In this document: piece after piece, positions 46,771 to 54,579 of the stretch
Position numbering within the stretch: position 1 is the stretch's first letter
Layout: the number at the start of each line of letters is the position of its first letter
Source: Chryseolinea sp.
GTDB lineage: Bacteria > Bacteroidota > Bacteroidia > Cytophagales > Cyclobacteriaceae
NCBI GenBank assembly: GCA_025923195.1
Contig: JAICGJ010000005.1
Span: 22,981 to 86,980 of the forward strand
DNA: 64,000 nt
Direction: 5' to 3'
The notes under the pieces: model-generated
What the model was told of the DNA's origin: nothing
Databases searched by the model: none
The model's input: only the letters and a program-made list of their open reading frames with translations
Made by a program: the position numbers and the translations under genes

Positions 46771-47238
46771 ATGAGAAAGTCAAAACCAAAAAAAAGATAC
46801 TTACTTCCCGATCCTAAGTTCCAGGATACGTTGGTTACAAAATTTGTGAATTATCTAATGGAAGAAGGCAAAAAGAGTGTTGCCTATACGATCTTCTATG
46901 ATGCGGTGGAGTTGGTCGAGAAAAAAACAAACGAAAACGGCATCGACGTGTGGAAACGCGCTATGAGTAACCTTACTCCCTCGGTTGAAGTGAAGAGTCG
47001 GCGCGTGGGCGGAGCTACTTTCCAGGTACCTGTGGAAGTCAGGCCAGAGCGTAAGATTAACCTTAGTATCAAGTGGTTGATTGACTATGCTCGCCTTAGA
47101 GGTGAAAAAACAATGATGGATAAGTTAGCTGCAGAAATTATTGCTGCATCCAAAGGCGAAGGCGCCGCCATTAAAAAGAAAGATGATACCCACCGTATGG
47201 CTGAAGCGAATAAAGCTTTTTCCCATTTCAGATTCTAA
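46771..47238 (+). CDS. rpsG: 30S ribosomal protein S7
   Basis: A 155-residue S7: [67 protein letters not shown] and a C-terminal [16 protein letters not shown]7 nucleates the 30S head and binds E-site tRNA. It lies 12 bp after rpsL. Confidence 0.98.
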   Translation: MRKSKPKKRYLLPDPKFQDTLVTKFVNYLMEEGKKSVAYTIFYDAVELVEKKTNENGIDVWKRAMSNLTPSVEVKSRRVGGATFQVPVEVRPERKINLSIKWLIDYARLRGEKTMMDKLAAEIIAASKGEGAAIKKKDDTHRMAEANKAFSHFRF

Positions 47239-47250
47239 TAGCAGTACTGC

Positions 47251-49356
47251 ATGGCTAGAGATTTAAGATATACGAGAAACATTGGTATTGCCGCCCATAT
47301 AGATGCTGGTAAGACGACGACTACCGAGCGAATCTTATATTATGCCGGTGTAAATCATAAGATAGGTGAGGTCCACGACGGCGCTGCAACCATGGACTGG
47401 ATGGCGCAAGAACAAGAGCGCGGTATCACCATTACCTCTGCAGCCACTACTGTGTACTGGAAATACCGCAACAACGACTACCACGTAAACATTATAGATA
47501 CTCCGGGGCACGTTGACTTTACGGTGGAGGTTAATCGCTCTTTGCGGGTTCTTGACGGTCTGGTTTTCTTATTCAGCGCCGTAGACGGTGTTGAGCCTCA
47601 ATCAGAAACGAACTGGCGGCTTGCCGATAATTATAAAGTTGCCCGTATTGGGTTCGTTAACAAGATGGACCGTGCCGGATCAGACTTCTTAGGCGTTTGC
47701 AAACAAGTAAAAGAAAAGTTGGGCAGCAAAGCTGTAGCCCTCCAGTTACCAATTGGAGCGGAGGAAAATTTCCGCGGGGTAGTTGATTTGATTAACAACA
47801 GGGGTATTATCTGGAACGAGAATGACAAAGGGATGACATACGAAGTTGTTCCTGTACCTGAAGATATGGTCGAAGAGGCAAAGGAGTACAGGGAGAAACT
47901 ACTTGAATCTGTTGCTGAATTTGATGAGACGCTGCTTGAAAAGTATTTTGATGATCCTAATTCAATATCTGAGGTAGAAATTTTAAAAGCGTTGCGCGCT
48001 GCAACCATTAGCATGGCTATTGTTCCCATGGTGTGCGGATCTTCGTTCAAGAATAAAGGCGTTCAAACGATGCTCGATTACGTGATGGAACTTTTGCCAT
48101 CACCTATCGATAAGGATACTATCGTTGGCACGGACCCCGATACTAATGCTGAAGTACCAATAAAGCCGGACGAAAAAGCTCCTTTTGTAGCATTGGCATT
48201 CAAGATTGCCACTGATCCATTCGTAGGGCGGCTTTGCTTTATCCGCGCGTATTCAGGTGTGCTGGAATCTGGTTCGTATGTATACAATTCACGTTCTGAA
48301 CAGAAAGAACGGATCTCTCGCGTTTTCCAGATGCATGCTAATAAGCAGAATCAGATTGAAAGACTTTCTGCGGGAGATATCGGTGCTGTTGTAGGGTTCA
48401 AAGACATTAAGACTGGTGATACACTTTGTGATGAAAAACACAAAGTTGTACTTGAATCTATGGTGTTCCCTGAGCCAGTTATCGGATACGCTATCGAACC
48501 GAAAAAGCAGGCGGATGTTGATAAGTTGGGAATGGCTATCTCAAAGTTGGTGGAAGAAGATCCCACGCTTCGCGTAAATACTGATCGTGAAACTGGTCAA
48601 ACAATTCTACGCGGAATGGGAGAATTGCATTTGGAAATTATCATTGACAGGTTAAAACGTGAATTCAAGGTTGAGATCAACCAGGGCGCCCCTCAGGTGG
48701 CTTACAAAGAAACTCTTACAAAATCAATAGAGCATAAGGAAGTATACAAGAAGCAGACTGGCGGACGTGGTAAATTTGCTGATATTGTTTTTGAGATCGG
48801 ACCACGTGATGACGGAAAGGATGGTCTTGAGTTTGTCAACGACATTGTAGGTGGTGTGATTCCTCGTGAATTTATACCTGCAATTCAAAAAGGATTTGAA
48901 CAGTCAATGGTTAATGGCCCTTTGGCAGGATACCCTGTTGATTCGATGAAGGTTAGATTGTTTCATGGGTCTTACCATGATGTTGACTCTGACTCTTTGT
49001 CCTTTGAATTGGCGGCTCGTGTAGGCTTCAGAGAAGCAGCACGCAAGTGCGCTCCTCAATTACTCGAACCTATTATGAGCGTTGAAGTACTATCGCCTGA
49101 TGAATTTACAGGATCCGTAACCGGTGATTTAAACAGAAGAAGAGGTCTTATGAAGGGGATGGATACACGGTCCGGCGCACAGGTTATTAAAGCTGATGTT
49201 CCCCTGTCTGAACTGTTCGGCTATGTCACAGACCTGCGAACGATCACCTCAGGGCGTGCGTCCGCATCGTTGACTTTTTCTCACTATTCTCCAGTTCCTA
49301 AGAATCTGGCAGAAAAAGTAATTGAAGAGGTAAAAGGAGCAACAGTATCGAAGTAG
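47251..49356 (+). CDS. fusA: Translation elongation factor G
   Basis: A 701-residue EF-G that drives ribosomal translocation. Motifs: [60 protein letters not shown]; domains II-V are complete, including [18 protein letters not shown] and the domain IV tip region [18 protein letters not shown]. It is 12 bp from rpsG. Confidence 0.98.
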   Translation: MARDLRYTRNIGIAAHIDAGKTTTTERILYYAGVNHKIGEVHDGAATMDWMAQEQERGITITSAATTVYWKYRNNDYHVNIIDTPGHVDFTVEVNRSLRVLDGLVFLFSAVDGVEPQSETNWRLADNYKVARIGFVNKMDRAGSDFLGVCKQVKEKLGSKAVALQLPIGAEENFRGVVDLINNRGIIWNENDKGMTYEVVPVPEDMVEEAKEYREKLLESVAEFDETLLEKYFDDPNSISEVEILKALRAATISMAIVPMVCGSSFKNKGVQTMLDYVMELLPSPIDKDTIVGTDPDTNAEVPIKPDEKAPFVALAFKIATDPFVGRLCFIRAYSGVLESGSYVYNSRSEQKERISRVFQMHANKQNQIERLSAGDIGAVVGFKDIKTGDTLCDEKHKVVLESMVFPEPVIGYAIEPKKQADVDKLGMAISKLVEEDPTLRVNTDRETGQTILRGMGELHLEIIIDRLKREFKVEINQGAPQVAYKETLTKSIEHKEVYKKQTGGRGKFADIVFEIGPRDDGKDGLEFVNDIVGGVIPREFIPAIQKGFEQSMVNGPLAGYPVDSMKVRLFHGSYHDVDSDSLSFELAARVGFREAARKCAPQLLEPIMSVEVLSPDEFTGSVTGDLNRRRGLMKGMDTRSGAQVIKADVPLSELFGYVTDLRTITSGRASASLTFSHYSPVPKNLAEKVIEEVKGATVSK

Positions 49357-49399
49357 TAATGAATTAGAAGGATTTAGGCGATTTCCTTAAACAGATATT

Positions 49400-49705
49400 A
49401 TGAACCAAAAGATTAGAATAAAACTAAAATCCTACGATCACAACTTAGTTGATAAATCATCTGAGAAAATCGTTAGAGCGGTAAAAGCAACAGGTGCTGT
49501 AGTGAGCGGTCCTATTCCACTTCCCACTGAAAAAGAAAAATTTACGGTACTTCGCTCACCCCACGTAAATAAAAAAGCGCGTGAGCAGTTCCAGCTATGT
49601 ACTTATAAACGGCTAGTGGATATTTATTCTAACAGTGCGAAAACTGTCGATGCGCTGATGAAACTCGAATTACCAAGCGGTGTTGATGTAGAGATCAAAG
49701 TCTAA
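49400..49705 (+). CDS. rpsJ: 30S ribosomal protein S10
   Basis: A 101-residue S10: [62 protein letters not shown]10 usually opens the S10 ribosomal operon or directly precedes rplC. Here it is the last gene of the str cluster: an intrinsic terminator and a convergent mocA follow, with no rplC. Confidence 0.98.
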   Translation: MNQKIRIKLKSYDHNLVDKSSEKIVRAVKATGAVVSGPIPLPTEKEKFTVLRSPHVNKKAREQFQLCTYKRLVDIYSNSAKTVDALMKLELPSGVDVEIKV

Positions 49706-49728
49706 CTCTTCTACGATTCAAAGAACTT

Positions 49729-49757
49729 AAAGCCATTCATTTTTGAGTGGCTTTTTT
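49729..49757 (+). terminator. Terminator after rpsJ
   Basis: Stem AAAGCCATTC / GAGTGGCTTT (one G-T pair), loop of 6 nt, followed by TTT. It overlaps the 3-prime end of the convergent mocA. Confidence 0.75.
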
Positions 49758-50339
49758 GTTTACATAGTTTTGATAATCCTCTTCCGTGTCTAAATCAACT
49801 GCGCCTTTTGGAAAATCAATAGCGGCAACCTGATCAGGGAACTGTTGAACAATTTTTTTTGCGCCCTGATCATCGCTTAGCAACAGGAGATTTGAAAAAA
49901 ATGACCTAGCAAACAAGACGGGCACACCGTTGGAATTTGCATAACGAGACGCAACGATGGCTTTTTCTTTTTCCTGGAATTTTTTGGTCATTTTTTGAAT
50001 GTGTTCTACGGTAAGTGCTGGTTGATCGCATACCAAAATCAGTACAGCATCTAACTCCACGCCGCTTTGAATTAAGTAATTCAATCCTGTCTTGATGGAA
50101 CTACCCATTCCCGTTTTCCAATAATGATTGTTGATGATGTCAACTGGAAGCTGGCTGATTACTTCACGATGCGGCTTTTCATTGGCGCCTAAGATGACGA
50201 CGACATTTTCAGGCGTGGCGGCCAATGCAATCTTCACGCAGCGGCATAACAGTGGTTCACCATCTATTTCTAAAAGTTGTTTTGAACGGCCCATTCGACT
50301 GGATGAGCCAGCGGCTAGTACAATGGTTCCAATATTCAT
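49737..50339 (-). CDS. mocA: Molybdenum cofactor cytidylyltransferase-like NTP transferase (MocA)
   Basis: A 200-residue nucleotidyltransferase with the signature VLAAGSSSRMGRSKQLLEIDGEPLL at the N-terminus, LILVCDQPALT (metal site) and GVPVLFARSFF. MocA attaches CMP to molybdopterin to make MCD, the cofactor form used by xanthine-oxidase-family enzymes. The XdhC and IorAB-like genes a few kb upstream on the same strand make this assignment likely. It starts 5 bp after the PQQ dehydrogenase gene. Confidence 0.88.
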   Translation of the reverse strand: MNIGTIVLAAGSSSRMGRSKQLLEIDGEPLLCRCVKIALAATPENVVVILGANEKPHREVISQLPVDIINNHYWKTGMGSSIKTGLNYLIQSGVELDAVLILVCDQPALTVEHIQKMTKKFQEKEKAIVASRYANSNGVPVLFARSFFSNLLLLSDDQGAKKIVQQFPDQVAAIDFPKGAVDLDTEEDYQNYVNKKATQK

Positions 50340-50344
50340 TTGTG

Positions 50345-52468
50345 TTAGGGTAATGCAAACGCCAAGTAGCTGTCCCCTGACTTAGTTCCAGACTTCCCAC
50401 CACCACACGCAATGACGACAAATTGCTTTCCATCAACTTCGTATACCGCAGGCGTGGCATAGCCGGCAGCCGGCAATTCGTACTCCCATAAAATCTTCCC
50501 GGTGTCCTTGTCAAACGCCCTGAACTTTTCGTCACGACTCGCAGCAATAAAAACTAAACCGCCATCTGTTGCGACAGGTCCGCCATAATTCTCCGTGCCG
50601 GTGGGCGGAATGCCCTTGTCTTTCAATTCCTTAAACTCACCAAGCGGGACCTGCCATTTGATTTCTCCGTTATTCAGGTCGATGGCGTTTAACGTTCCCC
50701 AAGGTGGTTCTACTGCGGGGTATCCTTCAGGCGTTAGAAAGCGGGTGTATCCCGTATTTGAAAAGATCACATCCGGATGTCTTTCAAATATTCCTTGTTG
50801 TTCTTCAGCCGTTCTCTCTTGCAGATCGAGTACATAACGCGCGATGGCATCGCGATCTTTGTCACTCAGATGGGAAAATGCAGGCATCGCGCCTTTACCC
50901 GTCAGCATGAATTTTTTCATGCTTTCCTTATTGAACTTGCTTTGAAGGTTTCTTAACGCAGGGTATACATGTCCGTCGCCTCCACGGTCAATCCCATGAC
51001 AGGTAGCGCAATTTGTCCGGTAGAGGGAAATACCGACCCACGCATCCGCTTTCATTCTTACGTCAACCATTGTAAGTATCCATGGCATTTCGTTAGCGTT
51101 TACGTAGAGTATTCCGGATGGATCAAATGAAGCGCCACCCCATTCTGCACCTCCATCAAAACCGGGAAAAACAATAGTTCCCTCTTTGCTGGGAGGAACA
51201 AACTGTCCGCCTGATCTTACTTTTGAAAACTTTTCTGTTACAAAGGCCTCGATTTCCGGAGTGATCTTATTGATCATGTCCTTTGTAAAAACCTGGCGCG
51301 CAAACGGCGGAGGCTTAAGCGGTAGGGGTTGGGTTGGCCAGGTTTCCTCACCTTCAAGATCGGACTTGGGAACGTCTACTTCTTCGACCGGGAACAGCAG
51401 CTCTCCTGTTTCACGATTCAATACGTAAACATGCCCTGACTTTGTCGTTTGGGCAACGGCATCGATCGATTTCCCGTTATGAGTAACCGTAACCAGGATA
51501 GGTGAGGCAGGGAGATCACGATCCCAAAGGTCATGGTGGACGGTTTGATAGTGCCACTTGCGTTCTCCGGTCTCAGCGTTCAAAGCCAGAATGCAATTTG
51601 CATATAGATTCTGCCCCTTCCTGTTTCCACCCCAGAAGTCAAACGAAGCAGAGCCGGTCCCGGCAAATACCAACCCGCGTTCGAGATCAACAGAGAGCCC
51701 GCTCCAGGCATTGGCGCCTCCTATTCGTTTCCACGCATCCTCGGGCCAGGTTTCATAGCCAGGTTCACCTGGATGTGGTATTGTCCGGAATACCCAAACG
51801 AGCTTTCCGGTTCTAGCATCGAAAGCACGAAGATATCCAGGCGCAGCGATCGGGCCCTCATTCACGCGCGAGCCCATAATGATTAGATTCTTATAAATCA
51901 CTCCGGGGGTATTGGATCCCACCATCAGGTTGGCAGAGCCTTGACCCAGCCCTTCTTTTAAGCTGACCCTCCCCGAGGTGCCGAAACTTTCAATTTTCTT
52001 TCCCGTGCGAGCGTCCAACGCATACAACCATTGACCGAGTGAGTATAAAATTCTTTTGTCCTCGCCTTCTTCCCAATAGGTAACCCCGCGGTTCACTCCC
52101 AAGCCTCCACCGGCTTCTTTTGTGCTGTCGAATCGCCATAGCTGTTTACCTGTTGCAGCATCCAGGGCAAAAGCCTTCAGCGTCGGAGATGTTGCGTACA
52201 AAACGTCATTTACGATTATGGGATTGCATTGTATCTGAGACCGGTTGTCAGCAGTATCCGCCTCTCCGGATTTATATTCCCAAGCCAGTGTGAGTCTACT
52301 AACATTTTCTTTCGTGATCTGATCTAAAGAAGAGTATTGTGTGCCCTTAGGATTACCACCTTTCACCCTCCAAGTCGACAATTCTTCAGTTTTGGATTCG
52401 GTGCTTGTAGTATTGCACGCGAGGAAAAGCAGTGGTACTACGGCAAGGCAATATGAAAAGAGCTTCAT
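50345..52468 (-). CDS. PQQ-dependent dehydrogenase lipoprotein with embedded cytochrome c domain
   Basis: From the ATG at 52468 the protein has 707 residues and a lipoprotein signal (CLAVVPLLFLAC). The bulk is an eight-bladed quinoprotein propeller (RVKGGNPKGTQYSSLDQI, LDAATGKQLWRFD, GLNAETGERKWHYQTVHHDLWDRDLPASPILV). Near residue 487 a cytochrome c domain is inserted (NCATCHGIDRGG, with AMPAFS as probable Met ligand), after which the last blades resume (LNNGEIKWQVPLGEF, DKDTGKILWEY). It would oxidise an alcohol or sugar and pass electrons to the respiratory chain. The substrate is unknown. No PQQ synthesis genes are present in the window. Confidence 0.9.
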   Translation of the reverse strand: MKLFSYCLAVVPLLFLACNTTSTESKTEELSTWRVKGGNPKGTQYSSLDQITKENVSRLTLAWEYKSGEADTADNRSQIQCNPIIVNDVLYATSPTLKAFALDAATGKQLWRFDSTKEAGGGLGVNRGVTYWEEGEDKRILYSLGQWLYALDARTGKKIESFGTSGRVSLKEGLGQGSANLMVGSNTPGVIYKNLIIMGSRVNEGPIAAPGYLRAFDARTGKLVWVFRTIPHPGEPGYETWPEDAWKRIGGANAWSGLSVDLERGLVFAGTGSASFDFWGGNRKGQNLYANCILALNAETGERKWHYQTVHHDLWDRDLPASPILVTVTHNGKSIDAVAQTTKSGHVYVLNRETGELLFPVEEVDVPKSDLEGEETWPTQPLPLKPPPFARQVFTKDMINKITPEIEAFVTEKFSKVRSGGQFVPPSKEGTIVFPGFDGGAEWGGASFDPSGILYVNANEMPWILTMVDVRMKADAWVGISLYRTNCATCHGIDRGGDGHVYPALRNLQSKFNKESMKKFMLTGKGAMPAFSHLSDKDRDAIARYVLDLQERTAEEQQGIFERHPDVIFSNTGYTRFLTPEGYPAVEPPWGTLNAIDLNNGEIKWQVPLGEFKELKDKGIPPTGTENYGGPVATDGGLVFIAASRDEKFRAFDKDTGKILWEYELPAAGYATPAVYEVDGKQFVVIACGGGKSGTKSGDSYLAFALP

Positions 52469-52526
52469 TAAAAAATTGTTTGAGCAATGAAACTCTGAAT
52501 TTCTATTCAAGAATACAAATGATGGA

Positions 52527-52921
52527 AAGTTAATAGTTATCCGTTAATAGTTATTAGTTAATAGTGGGTTGGGGCGAGGGTGTGGTTCCTTGATCTTCGT
52601 GCGTAGTCCTAACCCATGAAAAAAGTTAATGAAAAATAATAGCGACACGATAAGAAGACCATGCGCACCACGTCTTCTCATGATAGTATCAGCGGGGCAA
52701 TCATAAACTTTCTTTGCTAAACGTCGTGGGCCAGGATCGACAACTGAAAAATAGCACGCATCATAATAAGCGCACATCACACCCACACCCACTCCCACTA
52801 TTAACTAATAACTATTAACTAATGACTATTAACGGATAACTATTAACGGATAACTATTAACGGATAACTATTAACGGATAACTATTAACGGATAACTATT
52901 AAAACTGATAACGGACAACGA
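52527..52921 (+). repeat. Palindromic intergenic element, copy 2 (long core)
   Basis: The XdhC-PQQ dehydrogenase spacer is filled by a large relative of the element at 11878. Left arm: TTAATAGTTATCCGTTAATAG and TTAGTTAATAGTGGG, then GGGCGAGGGTGTG. Right arm: CACACCCACACCCACT, then CCCACTATTAACTAATAAC and a long TAACGG tail. The core between them is about 190 bp and differs from that of copy 1. The minus-strand ORF at 52544-52798 inside it looks accidental. Confidence 0.8.
52826..52911 (+). repeat. 14-bp tandem repeat (about six units)
   Basis: The unit CGGATAACTATTAA repeats head to tail about six times with almost no divergence at the right end of palindromic copy 2. Lack of divergence implies recent slippage. 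It lies 10 bp from the XdhC stop codon. Confidence 0.88.
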
Positions 52922-54112
52922 CTACCGGCTGCCCGATACTGAGTTCTTTTGAAACGAATCCGTCAGGTAAACTTGTTTAAAAACCTGATCACTCTTTGAG
53001 TCCCGCTGATGAATGGGCGCCTCACGGTATTTGAGAAATCCGCCCGATCGACTGGCAAACTTACCTTGTATTTCCGACACAATCGCGACGGCAATTTCAT
53101 CCGGTGTTTCCGCGCCGATATCCAGGCCGATGGGTGAGTGGATGCGGTGAATATCCTCCTCGCTCAGCACAATTTCCTGTGCTTGAAATTCCTCCTGCAT
53201 CTTGTCAAAGCGTTTCCGAGGACCAAGAATTCCGATATAGGGTGTATCGGTCTTAATCAGTTTTTTCAAAACATCCCTATCATATTCATAATTATGTGAC
53301 ATTAGAACGCAGGCCGTGAATGGGGTAATGTCAAAATCTCTATCTATGAATTCCCGTTGACACAGAGATAGTTTATCGGCGGTGGGGAAAAATAGAGGCG
53401 CGATGTGCGCGACGCATTCGTCAGTAACACGAACGTCCCAGCCCAGAGATTTTGCCAAACTGCTTACGGGCCTGGCATCAAAACCACCTCCAAAGATAAT
53501 AAGAGATATACCTGGCTGTATGAGTTCCATGAATACTTCGACGTCATCCCCCTCGGCTTGGAAAGACTTCACTTCCGATTTCTTGGATTTGAAAAGTTGC
53601 TTTAAATCTTCCGTTACCCTTGAGCTCAATTCCTTGCGCGTGAAAAAATTATTGCTTTCGCCGGTTGCGTATAGAATAATTTTTTCGCCTACGCCTGAAG
53701 ACGCGTTAAATATTGTCGCCATGGTCAACGGTTCGGACGTGTTGACGAAGCTGTCAAATATATTGATGGGGTTATTTGCCTGGGAGAGGTCTATGGGCTC
53801 AATCAATACATCTATAACCCCATTACATCCCAGGCCTATCCCCAGATTTTGATTACTCTCTTCGCGGGTGTCGTAGGTAACAGTCATAGGTTGCAGGTTA
53901 GCCATAACTTGACGGGCCTTGCGAAGGGCATCGCCCTCCAGGCACCCACCGCTTATAGAGCCCACCCATTTACCATCGTCGGTAATAAGCATGCGAGCTC
54001 CCGGACTTCTATACGACGAACCGCGAACTTTTACGACGGTTGCTAACGCCGCTTTTCGTGTTGTGAAGTCAACTTTCTTGAATTCGGTCACGATCGTCTT
54101 GAAATCCTTCAT
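52922..54112 (-). CDS. XdhC/CoxI-family maturation factor
   Basis: A 396-residue protein with the XdhC N-terminal domain (about 10-85; ATVVKVRGSSYRSPGARMLITDDGKWVGSISGGCLEGD) and a C-terminal Rossmann-type XdhC domain (about 210-350; LIIFGGGFDARPVSSLAKSLGWDVRVTDE, ACVLMSHNYEYD, YIGILGPRKR, HSPIGLDIGAETPDEIAVAI). XdhC proteins carry and sulfurate the molybdenum cofactor before insertion into xanthine-oxidase-type enzymes. It lies in the same direction after the hydroxylase genes it probably serves. Confidence 0.92.
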   Translation of the reverse strand: MKDFKTIVTEFKKVDFTTRKAALATVVKVRGSSYRSPGARMLITDDGKWVGSISGGCLEGDALRKARQVMANLQPMTVTYDTREESNQNLGIGLGCNGVIDVLIEPIDLSQANNPINIFDSFVNTSEPLTMATIFNASSGVGEKIILYATGESNNFFTRKELSSRVTEDLKQLFKSKKSEVKSFQAEGDDVEVFMELIQPGISLIIFGGGFDARPVSSLAKSLGWDVRVTDECVAHIAPLFFPTADKLSLCQREFIDRDFDITPFTACVLMSHNYEYDRDVLKKLIKTDTPYIGILGPRKRFDKMQEEFQAQEIVLSEEDIHRIHSPIGLDIGAETPDEIAVAIVSEIQGKFASRSGGFLKYREAPIHQRDSKSDQVFKQVYLTDSFQKNSVSGSR

Positions 54113-54131
54113 AAACGTTAGCCTTATTACA

Positions 54132-54539
54132 CTACTTCCTTTGCGCCTTTACTTCAGCTGGCGTAACCGCTGCACCTTTATTTCCCCAGGAATTCCTGAC
54201 GTAATTAAGTACATCGCTGACTTGCTCATCAGTCAGGTCAATGGCCGGCATTTCCCCATTGTACACGACTCCGTTCACTTTCATCTCCCCCCTTGCGCCT
54301 TCTAGAATCTCTTTGATAGAGCGATTCTTGTCGGCCATCATGTAATCAGATTTGGCAACCGGTGGAAATACACCTTCAAGTCCTTCCCCCTTTTCCATGT
54401 GACAGGTGATACAGTGAATGCCATAGACTTCCTTGCCTCGTTCTATGCTAGCTTTCAGGTCAAATTTTTGGTTGGTCTCAAAAGACATTAATGAAATTAC
54501 TACTATTAAAAACGTCGACACAATTGTTATTTCCCGCAT
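54132..54539 (-). CDS. Periplasmic cytochrome c (class I)
   Basis: A 135-residue protein with an N-terminal signal/anchor (about 1-20), one heme-binding CITCH (residues 43-47) and a probable axial Met in GEMPAIDL. It lies between the molybdenum hydroxylase and XdhC genes, so it is the likely electron acceptor of the hydroxylase. Confidence 0.92.
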   Translation of the reverse strand: MREITIVSTFLIVVISLMSFETNQKFDLKASIERGKEVYGIHCITCHMEKGEGLEGVFPPVAKSDYMMADKNRSIKEILEGARGEMKVNGVVYNGEMPAIDLTDEQVSDVLNYVRNSWGNKGAAVTPAEVKAQRK

Positions 54540-54579
54540 AGCTAGCGTTTTCGTGAATAAATTGTTTTTTTATCGTGAT

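Noticed and set aside
52544-52798. Minus-strand ORF of 84 residues in the XdhC-PQQ dehydrogenase spacer
   Set aside because: It lies wholly in the palindromic element, has odd composition and no recognisable domain.
52826-52911. Possible CRISPR array
   Set aside because: The 14-bp units are contiguous with no spacers.
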